Assembly (NCBI GenBank): GCA_004794655.1
Contig: SMMW01000018.1
Location: forward strand, 2,248,501-2,312,500
From: Marisa cornuarietis
Lineage: Eukaryota > Mollusca > Gastropoda > Architaenioglossa > Ampullariidae
Reading direction: 5' to 3'
DNA: 64,000 nt
Position numbers and translations under genes: made by a program. The notes beneath the pieces are model-generated. The model made no database searches, was not told where the DNA came from, and was given only the letters and a program-made list of their open reading frames with translations. Each line of letters starts with the position of its first letter. Within the stretch, counting starts at the first letter, position 1. Positions 47,380-58,988 of this stretch are shown in pieces.

Positions 47380-50300
47380 ACGACAATCCAAGTCTAACAT
47401 AGCACGGAAGCAGTCGAAAATCGAAGAAAATGTAGAAGATTGAGAGCTTCAGAAGTCGCACAGCAAGAAGCGGCCATCTTAAATCTCCCTTCTTCTTAAA
47501 ATGTAAACGTGAAGTTCAGTCGTTTTTTTAAATAAGTATCACGAACTGAGACGATTGCACTGTTGTAGACGACAAAAGTGACAACGATGTGACTAGAAGT
47601 TAGATAACAGGGCAGATGGAAGAGGTGATTTTTGTGGCGATCATCGAGGCAAAACTCCCGAGTCTCCGCTTCACGCCGCCTCTGTGTCGTCTCCTTTTAG
47701 ATCTGCGACTGCGAGATGGAGAAATCAGTGGAATGTCGGCATGTAGCGCAGGAAAACACAGGATAACAGAGAGAGAGGAGTGAAGAAGAGGCAAAAGCTC
47801 ACTGGAGTAATAAAGCTGAGAGCTGGACCTAAATGAGGATCTGACCTTCATGTAGGTTCGTGCTAACGGACACAAACATCCGAAATGAATAATTAGGTCT
47901 AGCAAAGACCTTACACATGATCATCTTCATCACACACAGTCGCTACACTCCAAGTCTAACACATGTCAAGTACACAACGCAGGAGCACTCGAAAAACCAA
48001 AGAAACTATAGAAGACTTGGGAAAGAAAGAGCTGCAGACGTCGCACAAGGAGGAGCGGCCATCTTGGAAAAAATTGGCTTTCTAAGGACAATGTTCTATT
48101 AATTAGTACAACAGTTCACTTAGCCATAGCACTTACAATATTACATGCAAATATCTCTTCCTTGAACATTTTCTGGATATTACTTTTACCCTTATATATC
48201 CCTGAATTTCTTAATAATATTACTTCTGTCTGATTTTTTTCATGGTGCCACTGCCCACCACGAGTAGGCACAACACTCTAAGATCATCATTCAGAGCACC
48301 CATGATCGCTAGAGGAACAACTTGCTTGAGGACATAAAAGATCTTCCCGTGTTGACCTGTCTCGACATCATCCACTGGTGGCATACCAACGCCTACATTC
48401 CTTGATCAGGATCATACGAGGCATTAGGCGCATACTTGGTCACAAGAAGAGTGCTAAAGTTTGTAAGAAGAACAACTACAGTCCATAACTGATTCAAGCT
48501 ACCACATGAGATCAAAGGAATCTTTCCATGGTTTGGTAGGAGAGACCCCAAGCCAAACGTCTTTGTTTTAACGAAGAAGCTTCGACATGACACATCTTAG
48601 TCTGCAATAGTTTTAGTCGCTTTATACGAACACACACACACACACACACACAGACTGAAGATTGATAGCCATTGTCCTCGAAAGAAGAAAGAGCAAATTA
48701 TTAACTCATTCTCCCCGACGCATCGCTAATGCGCGGTAAATGGCCGCGATGGAAATTTCGACTGGTATTTTAAAATATTTATTTCCATTAACCTACAATA
48801 AAGACAAGAGGGATTAAAGGCTAACCCGATTGCTCCGAAAAAACCGCTGTAAATAGAGCATAAAGTATCACAAAAACGTATTCCGATGGTATTTTATGAC
48901 AAAGATGCAGGAGATATTTGATATAAATACTTTTCTATGAAGCACACCTGGATTTGTCGAGAAAACAGGAAGTGACGAAATGGAAGTATTTCTAAAAATA
49001 GCATCCTCTGCCTGAGCTGAATTCTGTTTTGACTTCTTACTCTCACTCCTTATTCTGCAACCTCTAATTCCCTACTCTTATCTGTCAACTCCCTTTCGGC
49101 TTTGTGCCATTTTTCTATATTCTCTACTTAAATGAAGCGATGTCATAGGTCGACTGTATAAGCTATAAATAATAATAGCTCTAGGACACAACAAATAAGA
49201 TGCAATCCGCCGTAAAAGAAAACTGACCAGGACACATTGTGCTGTTGCTGAATGTTCCCTTAGAAACTATGATGGAGTTAATTTTCACTCATTAAGGAAA
49301 TCTTAAAGATAATGGCAGCAAACGCCAGTGGATTAACTTTGTTCAAAGATGTGTATATACAGGTCTCTGTTTTGTTCAAACGTGCCGTACGAACTTCGTC
49401 CCCATACCGTACTCAAGAATTTGCTCAAAACATTTCAAAATCGATTGTTATCCAGTGACTTATACAATACAAGCAAGTCTTGGACTTTCAGTAAAATGAA
49501 GAAATCTTATTCCTACAGCAGTGCTTACTATACAACAGCACGAGATGTTAAAACTAACTACGACTGCTGGTAGATCAAGCACCAGATATACAACATCGAC
49601 AGTTTCTTCACCGTCTGGTCTACAAGTAACATCGTGCGACAGTTACAAACACATCATCAGTGGTATCTGTATCCAGCATAATGTTAACAACAACTGACTG
49701 TGTGAGGCCACCATTGATGTGCGTGATCGAAACAGCTAAAAAAAAAAAAACATAATTGAGGTTGATAAATGAATATGGAGCTTAAACCGGAACACGTGCG
49801 AGTATCAGCAAGTAAATAGTAAATTTTACATGCAGCTAAATGAGGAAGAAATAAGTTTTTACATCGATAAACATTTTCAAACTATCATTATATTTTTAAT
49901 TGAAAAAACAAATCCTTATCAGCAGTCTAAAAAAATAAAATGCGATGCCTGAAATGAACCATCAAATAAAAAAGAATTACAGGAGTTTATCTTAGAAAAA
50001 CACATTTAAAAGTTTTTTTTTAAATTTTATTAACAATAACACACATGGGAAAATTAACTAAAATGCGCCCACTTACTAACAGAGAATCAATAATAATACA
50101 ACATAGACTGTAATGACCGGGATTGTTGCCCATTAAATTTTGATCTGATTGACTTACCAGTCTGTTGAATGAATTCAGTTTGGACCATTTAATTATTTTT
50201 CAACTTCTTCTGAAGCTTTTAATTAAAGTTTCAATCTGTAGGGCTGTAAGGATGTGTTTCGTTTTCTGGGCAAAAAATTGCTTCTTGAACACGACAACCT

Positions 50301-50520
50301 GAGCGATGTTTCTTCATTTAACTTGAAGACATGCACACTTGCTGTTACAAATACTCAGGGCGCGTAAGAGAATTTTTCAGTATAGGAGAGTAATTTTTCC
50401 CGCTTTCCTAGTGGCAGGTGAGAATGCCGATGTTTGAAGGCTTCTATCTTTAAAACTAAGCATAATTATGTACTCATATTTTAGGAATTATTATTTCAAA
50501 ATGAACTTATCCCGATCATA
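47380..50520. other. Anonymous interval with one duplicated segment
   Basis: Two similar segments of about 120 bp occur at 47384-47490 and 47940-48070 (both ...CCAAGTCTAACA... and GCGGCCATCTT). Open frames near 48393-48593 and 49349-49573 have no recognisable domain. I see no supported gene. Confidence 0.4.
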
Positions 50521-51248
50521 AAAAAGTGTTGCGATCGGCTTGTCCTTTAAGGGACTATCAAGAGAATGAGATGAATGAATAGCGCAAAACTAGAGCGGTT
50601 GAAAGCGAACGTGAGAAAGAGCTATAATTGCAGAGAGAGTCAGCTGTCACAGGAAGAAACCCAGGGATTCCCCCACCGAACAGTCTCTTTATTTGTAGTC
50701 TTATTTGTACTACACCACACTAAGCTCGAATCTGAAAGGGAAAATGCTCTTCAATAACAATAATAATAATCATTATTTTTGTTATTGCTGTTATGGTGGT
50801 GGAAAATATTTGATTAAATTTAGCAGATGTGAAACAGCCAGCCAACCTCCAGCTCACCATTCTACTCACTAACTCAGAATCTTTTTATTGTAAGCCATAA
50901 TAAATCAGTTGATTGTTGTTGAACTTGACAATATGGTTGCTGTTGGGATGATTTTGAAACATCTGATTATTACAAATCAAGATGTAGTGCTTGTTCACAT
51001 TTTCCCCCTCCAATTCACCTCATTATAAGGACACTGATATTTATAATGGCATAGACTCTGATTTATCTTTTTATTTAATCTGATTTATCTTTTTTATTTA
51101 ATCTTCTATTTTATCTGTTTATTTAATCTTCTATTTTATCTTTTTATTTAATCCTACCTTAATGCTAACATTTTGTTTGTTCATAAGTTTGTGTATGACT
51201 ATTAAAAGAAGACAAAATAATATTTAATAGTTATGGTGTCCAGTCATG

Positions 51249-51763
51249 TTAATCCCCAGACATTTAATCCCCGACACTTAATTCCCTAGACTTTTAATCC
51301 CTAGACACAGAATCCCCAGACACTTAATCCTTTATAAAGAATTGTTATAGATGTTGAAATGACGTTGAAGTTAATAGCATGATTTACATATTATTAATGT
51401 ATTTAAATATTTATTTTAATTCTCTAACTTATTGTGATGTTTATATGAAAAATAATTATTTGAATTTGATTAAAATTTTTCACTCACTTCATAATTTTTA
51501 TAGTTGAAATTTCATTTTTAGGATTAAGTGTCTGGGGATTAAGGGCTTATGGATTAAACGTCTAGCTGATTAAGTGTCGGAGAGTAAGTGTCTGGAGACT
51601 AAGTGACTGGGAAACACTCATTCACCCTTAGTAATAGTCGTGCATGCATACTATATTGTGGGGGGAGGTGACCGGTCACTTAATCGCCAGACATTTAATC
51701 CCCGACACTTAATCCCCTAGACATTTAATCCCTAGCCACTCAATCCCCAGACACCTAATCTTC
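51249..51763. mobile_element. Foldback-like element built of 15-bp repeats
   Basis: Three arrays of one unit (GGATTAAGTGTCTGG and variants): about 5.5 units in reverse orientation at 51249-51330, six units forward at 51521-51611, and six units reverse at 51677-51763. The unique sequence between the first two arrays (about 51335-51520, including AATAATTATTTGAATTTGAT) is found beside single or few units at 24980-25173 and 57780-58012. Inverted arrays of short tandem units around a unique core is the architecture of foldback (FB/TU-type) transposons. Confidence 0.6.
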
Positions 51764-51874
51764 AAAACTGCACCCCAAATCATGAAACAACACTCAAAAT
51801 GGCTCTAAAACTAAAGAGAAATTACATTTTAATAAAACAAATTTTCTGATTGGATGCGGAGTAAGCTGGTCTTC

Positions 51875-54800
51875 TTATTCCTGTACTCTCCCAGTGGAGC
51901 ATAGGGCCGCAACCACACCCCGCCAACGGACCCGGTTCTGGGCACTCTTTTCTAGTTGGGACCATGTTATGCCAGCTGTCTCTGCCTCTCTGTGGACTGA
52001 TCTCCTCCACGTCTCTCTGGGTCTCCCAACCCTGCGCCTCCCCTGTGGGTTCCAGCCCAGGGGCCAGTTGCACAACACATTTCTAAGTTTAAACACTTTT
52101 AGACCTTAACTCTATTTAGATAATTATTGTAAAGTGCACACCACAATTTTAGAATTTTTAAAACTAAAACTGCTTTATTTAAGATAAAGTTGTTTAAGTC
52201 TGACTTTCTGTCCTGTCAGTACAATTTTTTTATGTTTTTCTGCAAAGAATCAAAATGGCTTAGAAGAGATTTTGCCTCTTTAGAACAGTTTTAAGGTTTA
52301 GAAACGTGTTGTGCAACTGGCCCCAGAGCTTGGTCGTAAGGTGTGACCAATCCAGCCCCACCTCCGCTTCCTGATGTCGTGGCTGGCAGGTTTTTGATTG
52401 GTTCTCTCCCACAGGTCTGTATTGGAGATCTTCTCAGGCCATCTGATGTTGAGGATGTGGCGCAGATATCTGTTGACGAATGTCTGTATCTTGTTAGTAA
52501 TGGCATTTGTCACCCGCCATGTCTCGGATCCATATAGAAGTATTGCCTTTACATTTGTGTTAAAGATGCGGATCTTGGTGTGTAAAGATAGAGCCTTGGA
52601 GTTCCAGATAGGTCTTAGGGTGTGGAATGCAAGCCTGGCTTTGTTTGTTCGGCTTCTTACATCCTCATCTGAACCTCCATCTTTGCTGACTATGCTGCCA
52701 AGGTAGGTGAAACGGTCAGACTCTGTAATGCATTCCCCATGCAGTTGTAGTGGGGCTTCTTGCTTGTTGTTGACCCGCATTACTTCCGTCTTCTTGATGT
52801 TGATGGTCAGGCCCGTCATCGCTGCTTCTTCTGCGAGCCGAGTGAGCTGTGTTTGTGCGTGTTGTTGTTTGTGGGACAGCAGGCTGATGTCGTCTGCAAA
52901 GTCGAGATCTTCAAGTTGCCTGGCGAAGGTCCACTGAACGCCCGTGTTACTGTTAGAGGTTGTTCTTCTCACGATCCAGTCTATGACGATCAGGAAGATT
53001 GTCGGTGAGAGCATACAACCTTGCCTCACTCCAGTCCTCACTGCGAAGGGGTCAGTTAGCTTTCCGTTGTAAATCACCTGGCATGTCGAGTCCTCATACA
53101 GCTGCTGGATGATGGCAATAAACTTTGGTGGAAATCCGAAGTGCTGCATCAGTATCCAGATGGTTTCCCTGTCTACGGAGTCAAAGGCTTTCTCAAAATC
53201 CACAAAGGCTATGTATAGTGGTGCCTGCCATTCAATGGACTGTTCAATAATATTTCGTAGTGTAGCGATTTGGTCTATGCATGATTTTCTCTGCCGAAAG
53301 CCTGCCTGTTCTTGCCTCAGTCTCTTGTCTAGTGCGTCTTTTAGTCTCTCCAGGATGATTCTGGTCAGCACCTTGCTAGGAGTGGACAACAGCATAATCC
53401 CACGCCAATTGCTGCATTGTGTAAGGTCGCCTTTTTTTGGGTAGCTTTACTAGGTAGCCAAGCTTCCAGTCTGCTGGAACTTGTTCCTGTTCCCAAATTT
53501 TCTTCAGCAGTGGGTGTAAAATCTCTGCTGCGGCTGTTGGATCTGCCTTTAATGCTTCTGCAGGAATGCCATCTGGGCCTGCCGCCTTGCCAGACTTCAA
53601 GGACTTGATGACTTTGATTATTTCTGCCTTGGTTGGTGGGTTGGTGTTTACTTGAATCTGTTCGGCGGCTGGGGGAATGTCCAAAGTGTTTGTTGTTGGT
53701 GGTCGATTAAGTATTTCATCAAAATGTTCCACCCAGCGTGATCTTTGTTCTGCATCTCCGGTGATGGCGCTGCCATTCTTATCCTTTATTGGTCTTTTTC
53801 TTCCTGCCAGAGTTCTTGTAATTTCGTATAGTCTCTTTGTGTTATATTGCCCAGCTGCTTGTTCTGCCTCTTCTGCCATCTTGTGTGTGAACTGTCTCTT
53901 GTCATCTCTTGCGCTCTTTTTTACTACCCAGTATTTTGCTCTGAGTTCATTTTCCTGCTGGTCTTGACATTGGTTGATCTTCTGCTTCAGCTCTTTCCTT
54001 TCCTCTATTTTTTGCCAGGTCCTTATATTCAGCCATTCCTTATGCTGTTTTCCTTTCTTCCCCAGAACGTGTGTGCAGGAAGTTTTCCAGGTCTCTTGTA
54101 TTCTTGTCCAGTGGTTGGTCACTGTTTCTTCCAAGAGTCCTTTCAGTGCTGCAAACCTGTTTTTTACTTCGCAGTTGAACTCTTCTTGCTTTTTCCGATC
54201 TCTAAGAAACTGCACGTTGAATTTGTGGTGCGATCTGTCTGATGAGTCGTGGAAGGACCTCAGCTTTATCTTCATAGTTGCCACAAGTAGGTGGTGGTCT
54301 GTGGCTGCATCTGCACCTCGCTTTACTCTGACATCCAGCAGACTCCTTCTAAACTGTCGATCGATAGTGATATGATCGATCTGGTTTTCTGTATTTCCAT
54401 CTCGTGAAGTCCAGGTGGTCTTGTGAATAGTTTTGTGAGAAAAGACTGTGCCTCCGACTACAAGGTCGTTGAACAAGCAGAAGTCTGTGAACAGCTCATC
54501 ATTCTCATTGCAGTTGCCCGCACCGTGCTTTCCCATTATGTGTTCTTTGTCCGTGTTGTCATCTCCAACTTTGGCATTCATGTCGCCCATGATGATCTTC
54601 AGGTCTCGTCTTTGAGTACGATCAACCAGCGCTTGTAGGGAGTGGTAAAAGTCCTCCTTCTCCTCTGCGTTGGTAGGTGCATAGCACTGGATGATGGTGA
54701 TCTTTCTTCCTTTGGAGTTGAACCGAGCTGACATGAGTCGTGGTGAAACTGGTTCCCATGTTATTAGTGCTCTTGCAGCCTCTGTGTCATCAGTACTGCT

Positions 54801-55020
54801 ACTCCTTTTGAGTGGTCATGGTCAGGGTCTTCATGTCCAGAGTAGATGATAGTCTCCCCTGACGAGAGTTTGGTCTGACCGCTACCATTCCATCTGGTCT
54901 CGCACAGGCCAAGGAGCTTGATGCCATAGTTCTTCATCTCCTGTGCTACCTGATTTCCCTCTCTCGTATAGGGTTCTGATTGTTCCAGGTCCCTAATCTG
55001 GTTTTTGCCTTGGCCGTGAG
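51875..55020 (-). pseudogene. LINE copy 2 endonuclease-reverse transcriptase
   Basis: Blocks on the minus strand: in broken frames at 55010-54740, LGTWN, CETRWNGSGQ, GETIIYSGHE and WEPVSPRL; then in frame 54734-53376, MSARFNSKGRK, IIQCYAPTNA, GDMNAKVG, NQIDHITI and ATDHHLL (endonuclease), and GKAAGPDGIPAEAL. A shift in an A-run near 53436 separates the RT, whose frame 53395-52298 has [54 protein letters not shown] and LYGSETW. The last part (LGWNPQGRRRVGRPRETWRR) lies beyond the MITE at 52061-52323. It is more decayed than the 37.5-40.6 kb copy, and their proteins differ widely, so they are separate subfamilies or old relatives. Confidence 0.8.
52061..52323. mobile_element. 263-bp MITE inside the LINE RT gene
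   Basis: The left end GGGCCAGTTGCACAACAC and right end GTGTTGTGCAACTGGCCC are perfect inverted repeats, extending imperfectly through TTTCTAARYTT. CAG flanks both sides (52058-52060 and 52324-52326), consistent with a 3-bp target duplication. Removing it brings the two parts of the RT C-terminal region (QALG / WNPQGRRR) together. It has no coding capacity. Confidence 0.8.
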
Positions 55021-55457
55021 AAGATAGGTCGGCGAGCTGACTTCCCGAAGGCTTTCGCCAGCACGCGTCATAGGCCCCTCCAAAGAGGAATCTTCCCGTC
55101 TAGGCTCTCGTTGTGGTAATGTTTTAGTTGCGGTTTCTGTAGCAGGGTTGTTTTACAGGGTGGGGTTGCTAATCCCACGCCCAACCCTCCTCCTTCATCC
55201 GGGCTTGGGACCGGCAGGGTTTGTCAGAGGGTTTGTGCCTCTATTGAGTACAGAGTTAGTAAGAATATTTGTATTCATCGTTGAACTGCTATTTTGTGAA
55301 CTTGAAATATTATAACCGTAAGAGAAATGTGTCGCGTGGTAACTCTAATGAGACGTAACAATCGCGATGACCGCTTTTCGAGAGAAGTTTCAGTCGTGTA
55401 GAGTAACGGGATGTTACTTTTAGTTAAGTCAAGTGGTATTACACAGAGTCACTGAAA

Positions 55458-55745
55458 TTGTGTATGAGAAGTGACTATGAAGAAAACGAAGAGCTACGTG
55501 GAATGATCAGATGCCTCCCAGCACTTGCCTATGTACGTGAAGAAGACATTGTTGATTCTTTCGAAATGCTTGCAGAGTCAATGCCACAACATGATTGCAA
55601 GCCGGAACTTCTATCCTACTTCGTATGTACGTGGTCACAGACTGCGTGGTAGAGGAGATAACTATGCTTCAGCTTTATTCCCTCCAGATACTTGGAACAA
55701 ATACCTGTACGCTGAATTGGCCATGTGAATTAGCAACAGCGATAT
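55458..55745 (+). pseudogene. MULE-type transposase C-terminal fragment
   Basis: Plus-strand reading: NEELRGMIRCLPALAYVREE, DIVDSFEMLAESMP, LLSYF, then in the next frame YVRGHRLRGRGDN and ALFPPDTWNKYL. This follows the common animal pattern 'EEFR..I....ALAFV...DV...FE.L...P......LL.YFE..YIGR..RRG.R..P.F....WN.Y' found after the MULE domain and ahead of the NN.(I/V)EGWH motif. A frameshift lies near 55620, and the downstream motif is lost. The N-terminal catalytic region is not present. Confidence 0.6.
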
Positions 55746-55849
55746 GTGGCAATGAATCGTCTTCTGTACCTCCAATCATTAGCTTACGTGTCATATTGAT
55801 TAACAACACTGTTCATATCATAATTATTGTTGAAGAACATTGAATTTAA

Positions 55850-56730
55850 TAGCTCACATGAACTTGAACTAATGTTATAGATGTTGAAGTTAAGTATTGT
55901 TTTAAAGACCAACCTGAATGGTTTTTGAAGTTTTCATATATCAGTAGATGCAGGCGATATAAACCTAACCTGTAAATTTTAGCCTCCAAAACCCAGTGGC
56001 GTGCTGTCCGTGGACATGGGGGACTAGGCTAGTTCCCTAAGAGTCACAAGTAATCATTTTTATATTTGACGATATTTTAACGTAAAGCGTTTTAGAATTA
56101 TTGAAAAGCGCAGGTGAAAAATGCGTCTTGCCTATCTTCAAACCACCAAGCGCCTGCTGCACTCAGGGAACTGACCTTCGCAGTCACTACCGCGTTCTGC
56201 CTGCTGTTGAATAGTATAGATCGCGTTGTCTGGGGACTCGGACCATTGCTCCGCTTCCCGTCATGCCTTTAGCGCCTGTGTTAGCGCCAGCTTGTCCCGT
56301 GTGTCAAGTTACGTGCGAAGTTTCTACTAAAGATTGACAGGAATCCGTGGTTGCACAGTCACAATCTCCAATCTAAGTTTGTTAGTGCATTTTGGTGTCC
56401 AATGAGCGTACTTAACTCAGGATTGACTGAAAACAAAAATCTTTTTTGTAAATGGAGAGGGACTCGGTTGAAAAAATTTGTTCCCTCCAATACATCATCA
56501 GGAGCCAGTGATGGCTCAGTGCAACCTTGCTTTCAATCTTTGCCAGCTATGAAACTTGCTATGGCGCTAAGTTCAACGACGTTTAAACATTATGAAGGGC
56601 TGCATACAGTTAATGGTGACAGGCAAAATAACTCAATACCTAAAACTTATGACAGGTTAAGGTAAAATAAATGATGGTTTAAAACAACCGAGACGATGTA
56701 GCTTGTTAAGTAGGTTAGTTTACACACGAA
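55850..56730. other. Anonymous interval with an empty foldback-type site
   Basis: About 55890-56030 is, in inverted orientation, the sequence that flanks the foldback element in block III (ACCATTCAGGTT...CCTGTAAATT...CCAAAACCC AGTGGCGTGC), here without the element. The open frame at 56351-56665 (+) shows no recognisable motif. Confidence 0.5.
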
Positions 56731-56734
56731 GCAC

Positions 56735-56811
56735 AGCAATGTCTTAATGGTGTAGTTGTTAAACGAGGTGCCTTTTCTCTGAAAGGTATTGGGTTCGAAT
56801 CCTGAGTGTTT
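56735..56811 (+). repeat. tRNA-like sequence (possible SINE head)
   Basis: TCTTAATGGTGTAGTTGTTAAA resembles a D-arm/A box and GGGTTCGAATCCTG is a near-perfect T-arm/B box, with a stem-loop CCTTT...AAAGG between them at anticodon-arm distance. The 5' and 3' acceptor halves do not pair, so it is not called a functional tRNA. Confidence 0.35.
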
Positions 56812-57391
56812 GTTTGTTTGTTTGGGTTTTTTTTTTTTTTTTTTTGGTTAGGGATTTTTTTTTTCTCAAATATGATGAATTCTCTCTAAAGCCTTTCATG
56901 AAGACCCACTGATTACTAAGCGAAACCGTATAATCTATCTGGTGTAAAGTCTTATCGATAGACACTTACCTAATTTCTATTATCATACATTGATAACGAA
57001 ATATAGATATTTTAGACTCACAGGTGATAGAAATTGCTTAAGCTTAGTAATAACAGTTATTACGTTTGAAAGAGGATATTTTTATTTGTTACATAGCGTG
57101 TAATCTAACCTACTTAACATGTTACATCGTCTCACTTGTTTTCAACCATTTCCCCTTTCTAATGTCATTTAACGCTTATATATGGTATCTACAAAATTAT
57201 CTGTTATTTTCACATAAATCATGATCTTATTAATCAACATTATTATAAAACCTAATTTGTTCGTCGCTTACTTGTATTACTATTTACGTAGTACGAGGCC
57301 ACAAGAGAAATGCAGGAAATCGCGTAGCTTACCGACACCCCACCCAGTCCCCTAGCTGGTCCCCAGTGGGAAATACCACCGCACGCCACTG

Positions 57392-57751
57392 CCAAAACCC
57401 ATCCGTTAATTAATTATCCGCTACGATTCGTACTTAGATCAACAAGGGTCGCCACCAACACCAAACAGAGAGAGAATGAGAGACAGTTCGACAGTTCGGG
57501 TTATTCGGACGCTGAAAGTCTGTATTTCTCGTGGTGTTGAAAAAACTGCTACTTTAGCACGAGAAAAGCAGACTTTAACGTCGGAATAATCCCAACTGTC
57601 GCTCACTCTCTCTCTCTGTTTGGTGTTGACGGCTGCCAATGTTGTGAATGGTGCACCAGTGTGACGTAGTACAATGTTAACGGCGCTGGTTGATCACAGG
57701 TGTGAATCGCGTACTTTGCTAGCGGATAATTAATTAACGGATGGGTTTTGG
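57392..57751. mobile_element. Long inverted-repeat (foldback) element, copy in block III
   Basis: Ends CCAAAACCCATCCGTTAAT and the complementary ATTAACGGATGGGTTTTGG. It is slightly shorter than the 24578-24957 copy because part of the left arm is deleted around 57450. Confidence 0.72.
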
Positions 57752-57937
57752 AGCTGCAATTTACAGGTTACGTTTATATCGCCTATATCTACTGATATCT
57801 GCAAGAAAACGCAAACCATTCAGGTTTGTCTTATAATTGTCAAACTTATTTTGATGTTTACATGAAAATAATTATTTTGAATTTGAATTAAATTTTTCAT
57901 TCACATCATAATTTTTTGAGTTGAAATTTCATTTAGA

Positions 57938-58012
57938 GGATTAAGTGTCTGGAAATCTAGGGGATTAATTGTCTGGGATTAAGTGTCTGGGTATTAAGTG
58001 TCTGGGATTAAT
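57938..58012 (+). repeat. 15-bp GGATTAAGTGTCTGG array at block III edge
   Basis: About four diverged units, immediately before ATGGGGGGAACGTTAATAAC. Confidence 0.75.
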
Positions 58013-58256
58013 GGGGGGAACGTTAATAACAGTTATTATGTATGTAAAACGCATGAGATGACTATGTGAAGACAAATAAAAGAGTGTAGAAAAAGTAGCT
58101 TAATAACTACGATTTTGTAGTGAACGAATGTTGTGAATCGTTGCTGAAAACACATACTTATGCACACATATAAAGATCAGAATATAAACACACACATATA
58201 AACATGCACACTTAAACACTTACTCATACAGACACACTCATACACATTTACACACA

Positions 58257-58366
58257 TCATCATCATTATCATCATCATCATCATTGTTTGTTACTCCTCG
58301 AGGAGCATAGGGCCGAAATAACACCTCGCCAGCGAACCCAGTATTGGGCAGCCCCCCTCAGCTGGG
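58257..58366 (-). mobile_element. 5'-truncated LINE 3' end, 110 bp
   Basis: ATTTACACACA occurs at 58246-58256 and 58367-58377, a perfect 11-bp target duplication. Between them, on the minus strand, lies the last ~80 bp of a LINE related to copy 2 (counterpart at 51890-51960) followed by an ATG-repeat tail. Block I has the empty site (about 25409-25430, CATATTTGCACACAATAGG). Confidence 0.88.
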
Positions 58367-58905
58367 ATTTACACACAATAGGTACTAAACAAACACATAC
58401 ACACACAGACGGAGAGAGAGAGAGATGGTGCAAAGTTTTTGGATGGACTCAAAGAGTAAGAGAACCTTCCCCCTGTTTATCGCGTGCCATAAATTTCGGG
58501 AAAATCGACTGTCCGCCATCAAGTCAGGTGCTTCAGTGAGACTTCACCGATCGCCTCGCGCAGATGTCGTCTGCCTGTCTTAGTCACAAACGTAAATAAA
58601 GTAAAGTACAGGTGAGTCAGTTAGAATTGTTGTCTCTTGCAATCTCGTGCATGTTATATGTCATTTGCGAAGTGTAATCAGGGACAAGCCTGGGAAGTCA
58701 ACAAGTGTTCCAGCAAACTTAATGGTGCTGGCGTAGCAGACTGTTGAAGGATATTACTTTGAGATCCCTCACTGAACACATCACAGGCGTAGAAGATTTT
58801 CTCGCAGTTGTGGGTTGTTGCTGATAAAGATGGACTAACAAGAGAGGCCTAATCAAGGCGAGAAAGTTTAGTCCTGAATACGCTTTATATAAATATATAT
58901 ATATA

Positions 58906-58911
<6 letters not shown>

Positions 58912-58985
<74 letters not shown>
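58912..58985. repeat. (CA)n microsatellite
   Basis: A CA run with one CATA interruption. Confidence 0.95.

Positions 58986-58988
<3 letters not shown>

Larger units (their letters stand above)
51840..55215 (-). mobile_element. RTE-like LINE copy 2 (frameshifted, with MITE insertion)
   Basis: The 5' end near 55215 has the same CCGGTCCCAAGCCCGGATGA leader as the copy at 40.6 kb. The 3' end is near 51840, after the C-terminal RGRPRETW-type region. Its coding region is broken in the 5' endonuclease part, in the RT and by a MITE at 52061-52323. I could not identify its target-site duplication. Confidence 0.75.

Noticed and set aside
53847..54375. Plus-strand open frames of about 130 codons inside LINE copy 2
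   Set aside because: Antisense shadows of the minus-strand endonuclease ORF; composition is Leu/Phe/Ser-rich as expected for antisense reading.
56351..56665. 104-codon plus-strand frame as a host gene
   Set aside because: No recognisable domain, paralogue or splice structure; lies in repeat-rich DNA.
56735..56811. Functional tRNA gene
   Set aside because: Acceptor-stem halves do not pair and the anticodon loop is the wrong size; kept only as a tRNA-like repeat.
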